A stretch of 13,340 nucleotides of DNA from an uncultured Treponema sp. GTDB taxonomy: Bacteria; Spirochaetota; Spirochaetia; Treponematales; Treponemataceae. Position numbers and translations under genes: made by a program. The notes beneath the pieces are model-generated. The model had not been told where the DNA came from, made no database searches, and saw only the letters and a program-made list of their open reading frames with translations. The DNA is taken from positions 1-13,340 of the forward strand of contig NZ_CALHGC010000286.1 in the NCBI RefSeq assembly GCF_938029485.1, written 5' to 3'. This document shows positions 7,190 through 13,340 of the stretch, in pieces (position 1 is the first letter of the stretch; every line of letters starts with the position of its first letter).

Positions 7190-10100
7190 TTATTTGATCA
7201 AGACAAATTCGACACGGCGGTTTTTCCACCAGTTGTCTCTGTCCGAAATCGGTGCAATCGGCTTTGTACCGCCGATACCGACGGACGACAGTCTGCTGCG
7301 GGATACGCCTTTTTCGATTAGGAATCTGCGGACAGCATCGGCGCGTGCACCCGAAAGCGGAATAAGATCTTCTCTTTCTTCACGCTCCGTTCCGCTCACG
7401 TTATTTGCATGTCCTTCAACCTGAACCTTGTAATCGGGGAACTTATTCAAGATTTCCGCGATACGGGTTAATACTTTAACGTTCCGATCGACAACCGTTT
7501 GCTCAAGGCCTTCAAAGTCTGCGGCATTCTTTCTAAAGATAATAGAAGGAACCGCAATCTTCAACTTATCACCGTCGCGGATAACCAAAACATCAATCGG
7601 GATATAACCTTTTACAACGGAGGTCAGTCCGACTTCATCCGTTACGGTGAAGGTATACGGATAGTCGGTCGCCGATTGTACGGTTTCGCCCTTTAACGAA
7701 CGGCCGTCCCAAATGATCTGCTCGGTTATTTTATCCTTTCCGCCGGTACTCCAGAACAATTTATTGCCGGTATCTTCCGGTTCGCGGATTTCAAACGACC
7801 ACAGTTTAAGCTGCGTATCCGACTTTGCGGATAGGTTAATAAAGAGTTCATCTTCGTTACCATCGTTATCCGGGCTGAAATACTTAGGCGACAGCTTAAC
7901 GCCAAGCTCAGGTGCTTTTGTCGAAGAGACAAAAGGAGCGGTACTGACGGCCACCTCGTCACCCTTCGTATAGCTCAACGAAAGCTCCGCTATAAAGGTA
8001 CCGGATACAACCCTGCCGGAGTCGGTTTTGCCATCCCATTGAATGGAAGAAGCAAGCATACCGCCTTTTTCCGACGACCACGTTTTTACCGGAGCCGCCG
8101 TCTTGTTATCTGCCGGTTTTATAACAACCGACCATGCAGCCAGTCCGTCTTTAATCGTCGTATGAACGGTCAAGTTCTGCGTATCTTTTACTCCGTCGCC
8201 GTTGGGCGAGAATGCCGGTAATTCCGCAGTGATATAGGCCTTCGGAACACGCGAGTCAATCACGATATTGTCAAGCGACTTGATTGTTCTGTTTCCTGCA
8301 GGATCCTGTGCGAAAATGGTATAGCGGTAAGTTCCGTCGGGTACTTTATTTCCCGAAGCATCGGTTCCGTCCCATACAAAATCGGCAGCTTGTCCTTCCC
8401 ACGTAAAGTTCCGCACTTCCCTATTACCGGCAGCGGTAATACTGCCCGTCCACAGGTTTTCTGCGGAAGCTTTTTGCGCTACGGGTAAATTCGGGCGTTT
8501 TGCCGTACTATCCGTCGAGAACACCAGATAAGGCGCCGAAACTTCCACCTCAGGATATTCCGTATCAAGCGTAATTCCGGAAACGGTTGATTTAGCCGTC
8601 TGTCCGTTTGCAAGCGTTACATCGATCACGGCAGAATACGTACCGTCCGGGCAAAGTTGTCCTTTTGCATCCCCCGTGTCCGCAATACCGTCCCAAGGGA
8701 TTGACGCGGGAGGAGTACCGTTTCCTGAAAGTGTTTTTACGGAAGTCCCTGATTTATCGTATATACCAAAGGCGTAAGATGCCACCGCGGTACTCGATTT
8801 CATGTTAGGTGTAAATACGATGGTATCCTGTACGCCGTCTTTGTTGGGCGAGAATGCCGACATATTTGCAGATAAAATGACATCGGCCTTTTCGGTATTC
8901 AGCTCAACCGAAACAGGCTCGGAATACCCGGTATTGCCGGCATCGTTTTCACCTACTAAGCGGTAAGCGTATTTTCCGTCTGCGAGCAAGGCGCCGGAAT
9001 TGTTCCGTCCGTCCCAAGCAAAACTTGCAGCATTATCTTTTGTAATCGCGAAGCTGCGTACCGGCTTACCGCTCATATTTCCTGCACCGTCAAGCGCATA
9101 AATTTCGGCTGTCCAAGTATCCCCGGCACTCATTTGCTGTGTAAAGGTAACCGTATCCAGCTTTCCGTCTCCATCCGGTGAGAAAATAGCAGTCGAAGCC
9201 GTTACCGTAGCTTTAGGCGCGGTAACATTGAGGGTGAAAACAGGCGAGGTTTCGCTCGGCGCATATCCGTTTACATAACGAGCGGAAAGCACTGCTTTGT
9301 AATCGCCTTCCGGTAAAACCTTACCGTTTTTGTCTTTTCCATCAAAGGTGATTGCCGCAATACGGCCGGCGGTTATTGTGTGCACCGTCGTTCCCTTTGC
9401 GTTTTGAATATCGATTTTCCATTCCTGTAAACCGGTTTGAATCGGAATCGCCGGAGATAGGGTAATGGTATCTTTTACGCCGTCCCCGTTCGGAGAAAAA
9501 GCATTGGTGCTAATCGAAATACCGACCGACGGTTTAATAGTGTCTACGATAATATTGGGCACCGATTGCGAAGCGCTGTTTCCTGCACGGTCGGTAGCTG
9601 CAATTTTGTAGGTGTAAATCCCGTCGGGAATAAATTCACCGGAATTGTTCTTCCCGTCCCATGCAAAGTCGGCCGGAGCAGCCTTTACGGTGTCGGCTGT
9701 GCGCACAACCTTGTTAGCCGAATCGGTAACGGTAGCCGTCCACTTATCTTCAACGGAGCCGCTCTGCTTGATAAGGAACGTATCCTTGTTTCCATCTCCG
9801 TCAGGGCTGAAAATCAACGCATTTTGACCGGAAGGAGGTGTAACGGTAATAACCGGCGGCGTATTATCAACCACTACGGCATAACGTTCCGTTTTTGCCG
9901 TGTTGTTATTATCATCGGAAGCCGTAAGTGTAAAATAATAAGTCCCGTCGGGCGCCACCGATCCGGAATCAAGCATACCGTCCCACCGCAAAGTTTCCGG
10001 CACCTCAACGCCGGACTTCGGCTTTGTCAGAAGTTTCCAAAAAGACTTTCTACTCAGCTGCGGACGAGCTTCTTTATTTGCAATCGTACGGACAACTTCA

Positions 10101-11257
10101 CCTTTTTCGTTTTCAAAAGTACACTCCCATGCCATTACATAGCGCTGATCGGTAATCGACAGCGGGAACTCGAGTACGTCCTGCACCCCGTCGCTATTGG
10201 GTGAGATATATTTTGTTTCGGGATAATCGATATTGATAGCCGGAGCTGCCGTATCGGCCTTACCGACCTGTACATTTACTCCCGCGCCGATTGCCCAGAT
10301 ATTATTATAGAAAGGTTTGACGGCAAACTGCGGCGTAATATCGCTCTGTTCCCACGCATTCGATTCGCTTTTATCTTTTGCATTCAGCTTAATTGAAACG
10401 GCAAGCCCGAATGAGGGTATATAAGTTTGCCGGTGATTCAGTGTTTCCACAAGATTGAAATTCCACCCTGTTTTAAAAGTAACCATGTCGGCAAACTTCA
10501 TGTGAAGGCCGGTATCAAAAACAATGTTTTGAAAGGTCGGGAAGGACAAATCAAAAGCCATACCAAGCTTAAAGTTCTTTACCGATACAAAAGTGGTGGC
10601 AAACCCTGCCCTCGGCGTAAACATACCGGGGAAACCGCTCGTTTTATTCAAACCTTTTATACCGCCCTTACCGGCATTATAGGGTTTACCCATTCCGGTA
10701 ATTGAAGCACCGATCTTTGAATCTTTCGCAAATCCGAGATCGCCGAGCCGGTACAACACGCCGAGATCGGCTCCGAGTCCCCAGCCGGTACCGAAAATAC
10801 CGTATAAACCGATACCGAGCGCCAAATCATCGGTTAAATCTTTTGAATACGAAAGCCGCATCGAACCGGCAGTACCCCATGGAAGTGAAGCAAACGACGA
10901 ATTAAACAAATGAACATCGGCAGCAATCACACCCCATCGGGCAGGGTATAAGAAGTCGATGTTCGCCAGATGCCCCCTTACTCCTAAATCGCCTGCGGTA
11001 TTTTTATTAAAACCGATAACGGCGGCATAGGAAAGATCAAAGGTAATCCTTTGCACATAGGCCGAAAGCGCGGGGTTCGTTGCCAATTCGGGAGGATTTC
11101 CATCTCCGAACGGTCCCCCGGTAGCGCTTACCTGACCGCCTAATAAGTCGGGGGAAAAGAATGTATTGGCAGACTCTCCTCCAGCGGGCGGGTTATAAGC
11201 AAACAAAAATGTATATGCGCCCATCAATGCGCATAAAGTGAATACGACTCGTTTCAC
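7190..11257 (-). CDS. Outer-membrane barrel - Ig-like repeat - OmpA peptidoglycan-binding fusion protein
   Basis: This 1355-residue envelope protein has a signal peptide (1-20, cleavage after LFA). Residues about 21-335 look like a PorV/FadL-type barrel of the treponemal UPF0164 kind: ELATNPALSAYVQR (57-70), then Gly-rich amphipathic strands up to GAGVNVQVG. Residues about 340-1222 hold eight FlgD/Ig-like repeats, each opening with an FSPNGDGVKDT-type motif (351, 483, 587, 692, 802, 913, 1016, 1127) and carrying a WDG-x3-4-SG turn. Residues about 1235-1355 are an OmpA domain: VEGHANN (1280-1286), LSGARADAVRRFL (1301-1313) and NRRVEFVLI (1346-1354). Such domains bind diaminopimelate or an equivalent in peptidoglycan. 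The start is a GTG with GGAGGA four bases upstream. The simplest model is a barrel in the outer membrane with the repeats spanning the periplasm. The domain calls are firm for the repeats and OmpA part and moderate for the barrel. Confidence 0.9.
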   Translation of the reverse strand: MKRVVFTLCALMGAYTFLFAYNPPAGGESANTFFSPDLLGGQVSATGGPFGDGNPPELATNPALSAYVQRITFDLSYAAVIGFNKNTAGDLGVRGHLANIDFLYPARWGVIAADVHLFNSSFASLPWGTAGSMRLSYSKDLTDDLALGIGLYGIFGTGWGLGADLGVLYRLGDLGFAKDSKIGASITGMGKPYNAGKGGIKGLNKTSGFPGMFTPRAGFATTFVSVKNFKLGMAFDLSFPTFQNIVFDTGLHMKFADMVTFKTGWNFNLVETLNHRQTYIPSFGLAVSIKLNAKDKSESNAWEQSDITPQFAVKPFYNNIWAIGAGVNVQVGKADTAAPAINIDYPETKYISPNSDGVQDVLEFPLSITDQRYVMAWECTFENEKGEVVRTIANKEARPQLSRKSFWKLLTKPKSGVEVPETLRWDGMLDSGSVAPDGTYYFTLTASDDNNNTAKTERYAVVVDNTPPVITVTPPSGQNALIFSPDGDGNKDTFLIKQSGSVEDKWTATVTDSANKVVRTADTVKAAPADFAWDGKNNSGEFIPDGIYTYKIAATDRAGNSASQSVPNIIVDTIKPSVGISISTNAFSPNGDGVKDTITLSPAIPIQTGLQEWKIDIQNAKGTTVHTITAGRIAAITFDGKDKNGKVLPEGDYKAVLSARYVNGYAPSETSPVFTLNVTAPKATVTASTAIFSPDGDGKLDTVTFTQQMSAGDTWTAEIYALDGAGNMSGKPVRSFAITKDNAASFAWDGRNNSGALLADGKYAYRLVGENDAGNTGYSEPVSVELNTEKADVILSANMSAFSPNKDGVQDTIVFTPNMKSSTAVASYAFGIYDKSGTSVKTLSGNGTPPASIPWDGIADTGDAKGQLCPDGTYSAVIDVTLANGQTAKSTVSGITLDTEYPEVEVSAPYLVFSTDSTAKRPNLPVAQKASAENLWTGSITAAGNREVRNFTWEGQAADFVWDGTDASGNKVPDGTYRYTIFAQDPAGNRTIKSLDNIVIDSRVPKAYITAELPAFSPNGDGVKDTQNLTVHTTIKDGLAAWSVVIKPADNKTAAPVKTWSSEKGGMLASSIQWDGKTDSGRVVSGTFIAELSLSYTKGDEVAVSTAPFVSSTKAPELGVKLSPKYFSPDNDGNEDELFINLSAKSDTQLKLWSFEIREPEDTGNKLFWSTGGKDKITEQIIWDGRSLKGETVQSATDYPYTFTVTDEVGLTSVVKGYIPIDVLVIRDGDKLKIAVPSIIFRKNAADFEGLEQTVVDRNVKVLTRIAEILNKFPDYKVQVEGHANNVSGTEREEREDLIPLSGARADAVRRFLIEKGVSRSRLSSVGIGGTKPIAPISDRDNWWKNRRVEFVLIK
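7592..10240 (-). repeat. Coding array of eight FlgD/Ig-like repeats
   Basis: Eight units of roughly 103-132 codons, all in frame within the 1355-codon gene. Each has an acidic N-terminal motif (FSPxxDGxxDT) and a central WDG turn; third-unit WDG reads FDG. The sixth (opening at residue 913) has lost the acidic motif but keeps WDG. At DNA level stretches such as GTTGGGCGAGAATGCCG recur (near 8202 and 8848), suggesting recent duplication or recombination between units. Confidence 0.88.
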
Positions 11258-11275
11258 AAAATCCTCCTCAACAAG

Positions 11276-11310
11276 ACACCGCTAAAAGCAAATCGAACTT
11301 TTAGCGGTGT
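11276..11310 (-). promoter_or_regulatory. Perfect 13-bp hairpin in the leader of the 1355-codon gene
   Basis: ACACCGCTAAAAG (11276-11288) and CTTTTAGCGGTGT (11298-11310) are perfect inverted repeats around a 9-nt loop. In the mRNA the stem ends 8 nt before the GGAGGA ribosome binding site (11267-11262) of the downstream gene. No T-tract follows on either strand, so an intrinsic terminator for the upstream M23 gene is unlikely. A 5' stem-loop that stabilises the mRNA or controls translation is more likely. A weak -10 box (AATAAT, 11323-11318) would start the transcript right at the hairpin, but no good -35 was seen. Confidence 0.65.
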
Positions 11311-11381
11311 TCAGCGTATTATTAACAACCCTTCAAAACCTCAGTTTTTTAGAGATTCTCTTCCGGTTTTTTTGCCTATTT

Positions 11382-12590
11382 CTACTTTAAAACGGAAAAC
11401 GGATTGATTAAGTTTCCATTCTTATAAATAGACAAATGAAGATGCGGGCCGGTGGAATACCCCGTATTACCGACGGCACCGACAACAGTACCCTGCGTAA
11501 CATATTGCCCCCGCTTTACATAGACGGCTGATAAATGCCCGTAGAGCGACTGATACCCCCGATCATGGGTAATAATGATATAATTTCCAAAAATACGGTT
11601 AAATCCCGTCTCCGCAATTTTGCCGTCCAGCGTAGCCTTAACCGAGGTGCCGGTAGGCGCTGCAAGATCGATACCCGAATGGAAACTCCTCGCTCCGGTA
11701 AAAGGATCGCTTCTATATCCGAACGGTGAAGTAAGCCTGCCGCGTATCGGATAAATAAACAGTTCGCCGAGCGCTTTTCGCAGCTCAAACGAAGAAAGCA
11801 CTGCACCGGGTATAAAAAGCTTTTGCCCGACGGACAAGGTTTCCTGCGTTAAATCGTTCGCATCAAGCAGTGCAGTAACAGTAACTTTATGAGCAGCTGC
11901 AATCCCCGCAAGAGTTTCGTTCTTTTTCACCGTGTACAAAAGGCCATCGCTAGAAGGCACTTGCAGCACTTGTCCCGCACTGATCCGACGAGCATTATCG
12001 ATGTTATTTACCGACAGCAGCGTCCCGAAATTCCGCAACCCTGCACGGGAAGCAATACCGCTTACGGTATCGCCCTTTTTTACCGTATAATCTTTAAACG
12101 TAACCGTCGAAACATAACCGTCCGAAGCAAGCACCGTTTCTTGATCGGTAAAGCTTTCCTGTTCGGGAAAAATATATGAATGCAGCGCACGTCCGAATGA
12201 AGGCTCCTCACTAAAGCTCATTTTCCGTATGGAATAAGCCCCTGCCCCGTTGCGTAAGAGCGGAACAGCCAAAATCGCATACAAGATACTGAAAATCAGC
12301 AAAAAAGGCAAAGGGTTCAAACGCACCAACGAAATAGTATGATTAAAAGCTGCCCGTTTCTTTACATACGGTATATTTGTACTCTGAAAATCGGAAAAAA
12401 AGCGCATATCGGCGGCTACCGCCGCTTGCCGAGCCTGCCCGCCTGTATATGCGTTTCTATGCTTTACCTGAACGGCAAACAGCATAGGATCGTTTTGCAC
12501 CGTATCCATATCGGACGCATGATACGTGATGATATTCATAGTTACACTATCGGCAAAAAACCGAAAGACAAAAGACATCGGAACCTTCAT
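11382..12590 (-). CDS. Membrane-anchored LysM-LysM-M23 peptidoglycan endopeptidase
   Basis: This is a zinc metallopeptidase of the LytM/M23 family that should cut peptidoglycan cross-links in the periplasm. The 402 residues hold an N-terminal tail (1-93, basic just before the membrane), one membrane helix (about 94-112), LysM 1 (168-212, DYTVKKGDTVSGIA to VLQVP), LysM 2 (218-261, LYTVKKNETLAGIA to LFIP) and the M23 domain (about 286-397). Zinc ligands are H304 and D308 (HSGID) and H385 of the HLH motif; H352 (YGHLS) and H383 complete the active site, so it looks catalytically competent. The start is uncertain: the ATG at 12590 has no clear Shine-Dalgarno, the ATG at 12578 has AAGG upstream, and later ATGs are possible. 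The 93-residue cytoplasmic tail is long for the family. It lies 124 bp upstream of the barrel-Ig-OmpA gene and diverges from the Schlafen-type gene. Confidence 0.93.
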   Translation of the reverse strand: MKVPMSFVFRFFADSVTMNIITYHASDMDTVQNDPMLFAVQVKHRNAYTGGQARQAAVAADMRFFSDFQSTNIPYVKKRAAFNHTISLVRLNPLPFLLIFSILYAILAVPLLRNGAGAYSIRKMSFSEEPSFGRALHSYIFPEQESFTDQETVLASDGYVSTVTFKDYTVKKGDTVSGIASRAGLRNFGTLLSVNNIDNARRISAGQVLQVPSSDGLLYTVKKNETLAGIAAAHKVTVTALLDANDLTQETLSVGQKLFIPGAVLSSFELRKALGELFIYPIRGRLTSPFGYRSDPFTGARSFHSGIDLAAPTGTSVKATLDGKIAETGFNRIFGNYIIITHDRGYQSLYGHLSAVYVKRGQYVTQGTVVGAVGNTGYSTGPHLHLSIYKNGNLINPFSVLK

Positions 12591-12591
12591 C

Positions 12592-12620
12592 TTAATAATA
12601 TTTTCTTTATGCGCTATAAT
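12592..12620 (+). promoter_or_regulatory. Promoter of the Schlafen-type gene
   Basis: TTAATA (12592-12597, four of six -35 bases) and a perfect TATAAT (12615-12620) are 17 bp apart. Transcription would start near 12627, giving a leader of about 20 nt containing GGAG (12636-12639), seven bases before the ATG. The site touches the start of the divergent M23 gene, so the two promoters must overlap or interfere. Confidence 0.7.
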
Positions 12621-12646
12621 TTAGAAGATAATGATGGAGAAGTACA

Positions 12647-13201
12647 ATGCCTGAATCCCAGTTAATCGAATATAAAGAATCATGGCGTGATGAATATCTC
12701 AAATGGATTTGCGGTTTTGCCAATGCACAGGGCGGAACGCTTTATATAGGTAAGCGCGATGATGGTTCCGCTTGCGGCGTAGCTGAGCCTAAAAAACTCA
12801 TGCAAGATATTCCCAATCAAAAACACCGTTCATTACCACACAATCCTGATATTGCAAACACATTCTTTAGAGCCGGCTTTATAGAAAGCTGGGGACGAGG
12901 AGTAGAAAAGATTTGTAGAATATGTAAGGAATACGGAATTGCAGAACCTGAATATACAGTTCATCCTAACGATATTATGATGATGTTCAAATCGAATGAG
13001 CCGGTAAAAAAAGTTCTCGCGATGATTTTAGCAAATCCTAATTTATCAAAAGAAAAGATTGCAGAAAAAATCGGAATGTCACGTGCAACGGTAACAAGAG
13101 CTTTGGCAAAATTGGTGGAAACCGGCACTATACATCGTGTCGGTTCTAACAAATCAGGATATTGGGAAGTTGTAAAATTATATAGTGAGGAAACAAAATA
13201 A
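12647..13201 (+). CDS. Internally deleted AlbA_2/HATPase_c_4 (Schlafen-type) DNA-binding protein
   Basis: This 184-residue protein begins like AlbA_2 (Schlafen, AAA_4) proteins: MPESQLIEYKESWRDEYLKW, then FANAQGGTLYIGKRDDG (24-40) and GVAEPKKLMQDIPN (44-57). It then jumps at about 57-60 to the late part of the HATPase_c_4 region (HNPDIANTFFRAGFIESWGRG, 65-85) and ends in a winged helix-turn-helix (about 118-175: LSKEKIAEKIGMSRATVTRALAKLVETGTIHRVG). Full-length relatives have roughly 450-480 residues, so some 270-300 are missing from the middle, in frame. Such proteins are thought to act as regulators, often in accessory or mobile regions. The DNA-binding end is intact, while the nucleotide-binding core is gone. 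It may be a decayed gene that happens to stay open, or a working mini-regulator. It is the only plus-strand gene here, and more AT-rich than its neighbours, as expected for a transferred gene. Confidence 0.85.
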   Translation: MPESQLIEYKESWRDEYLKWICGFANAQGGTLYIGKRDDGSACGVAEPKKLMQDIPNQKHRSLPHNPDIANTFFRAGFIESWGRGVEKICRICKEYGIAEPEYTVHPNDIMMMFKSNEPVKKVLAMILANPNLSKEKIAEKIGMSRATVTRALAKLVETGTIHRVGSNKSGYWEVVKLYSEETK

Positions 13202-13252
13202 GATACTGGTAGAGATTCCAAATTGTTAAATTAGATAAAGTTTTCCTATTTT

Positions 13253-13340
13253 GGAAAAATGTGATAAAACGCCCTAAAATATCCGGAAAAATGTGATTTT
13301 CATCTCAAATAATGCTGGAAAAATGTGATGAAACGTGATA
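13253..13340 (+). repeat. Three 13-bp direct repeats at a 32-bp period
   Basis: GGAAAAATGTGAT occurs exactly at 13253-13265, 13285-13297 and 13317-13329. The 19-bp interiors differ, although units 1 and 3 continue with similar bases (AAAACG and GAAACG). The array reaches the window edge and may go on. The first copy also forms a 6-bp inverted repeat with TTTTCC at 13241. It could be a set of protein-binding sites (iteron-like) or the remains of a repetitive linker-coding sequence from a Schlafen-type gene. Confidence 0.8.

Noticed and set aside
9566..10204. A 212-codon plus-strand open frame inside the tether gene
   Set aside because: It is antisense to a well-supported gene, its product is Arg/Cys/Ile-rich with no recognisable domain, and it has no convincing ribosome binding site. 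Other antisense frames in this gene are of the same kind.
11341..11381. Terminator directly after the M23 gene
   Set aside because: The AGAGATTCTCT palindrome near a T-run would have a loop too small to form, and its T-tract follows on the plus strand, not in the direction of the M23 gene.
13241..13258. Terminator after the Schlafen-type gene
   Set aside because: TTTTCC/GGAAAA gives only a 6-bp AT-rich stem and no T-tract follows.
13253..13340. CRISPR array
   Set aside because: The repeat is only 13 bp with 19-bp interiors, no cas genes are near, and units 1 and 3 share bases outside the repeat.

Overview
The window looks like a chromosomal piece of a host-associated spirochaete, most likely a Treponema. 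This rests on protein character: a long ribose-phosphate pyrophosphokinase with spirochaete-type insertions, a lipoprotein with a relaxed lipobox, Treponema-like outer-membrane barrel proteins, and a very divergent CoaE. No rRNA or tRNA was seen, so the species is not fixed.

Seven of the eight genes lie on the minus strand. In their direction of transcription (right to left) they are: an inner-membrane-anchored LysM/M23 peptidoglycan endopeptidase (12590-11382); a 1355-residue protein joining a PorV/FadL-like N-terminal barrel, eight FlgD/Ig-like repeats and a C-terminal OmpA peptidoglycan-binding domain (11257-7190); dephospho-CoA kinase CoaE (7082-6450); a SPOR-domain membrane protein (6441-5596); an unrecognised 855-residue lipoprotein (5407-2840); an outer-membrane barrel protein with an acidic Pro/Ala/Glu-rich N-terminal arm (2810-1302); and a ribose-phosphate pyrophosphokinase that runs off the left edge (1216 to beyond 1).

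Control elements divide this series into units. A 13-bp perfect hairpin lies in the leader of the 1355-residue gene. A second hairpin and a strong intrinsic terminator follow its stop codon, and the terminator's T-tract ends four bases before the coaE ribosome binding site. coaE and the SPOR gene are tightly coupled and end at another intrinsic terminator (5534-5570). The lipoprotein gene then has its own plausible promoter and leads into the barrel gene 29 bp later.

The only plus-strand gene (12647-13201) diverges from the M23 gene with a near-consensus promoter. It is a shortened AlbA_2/HATPase_c_4 (Schlafen-type) DNA-binding protein with a large in-frame internal deletion. Three 13-bp direct repeats at an exact 32-bp period follow it and reach the right edge.

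The common theme is cell-envelope architecture. Three proteins should touch peptidoglycan (LysM/M23, OmpA, SPOR), two are predicted outer-membrane barrels and one is a lipoprotein. The most striking candidate for an undescribed system is the barrel-Ig-OmpA protein. It could act as a long covalent tether from the outer membrane across the flagella-filled spirochaete periplasm to the peptidoglycan.
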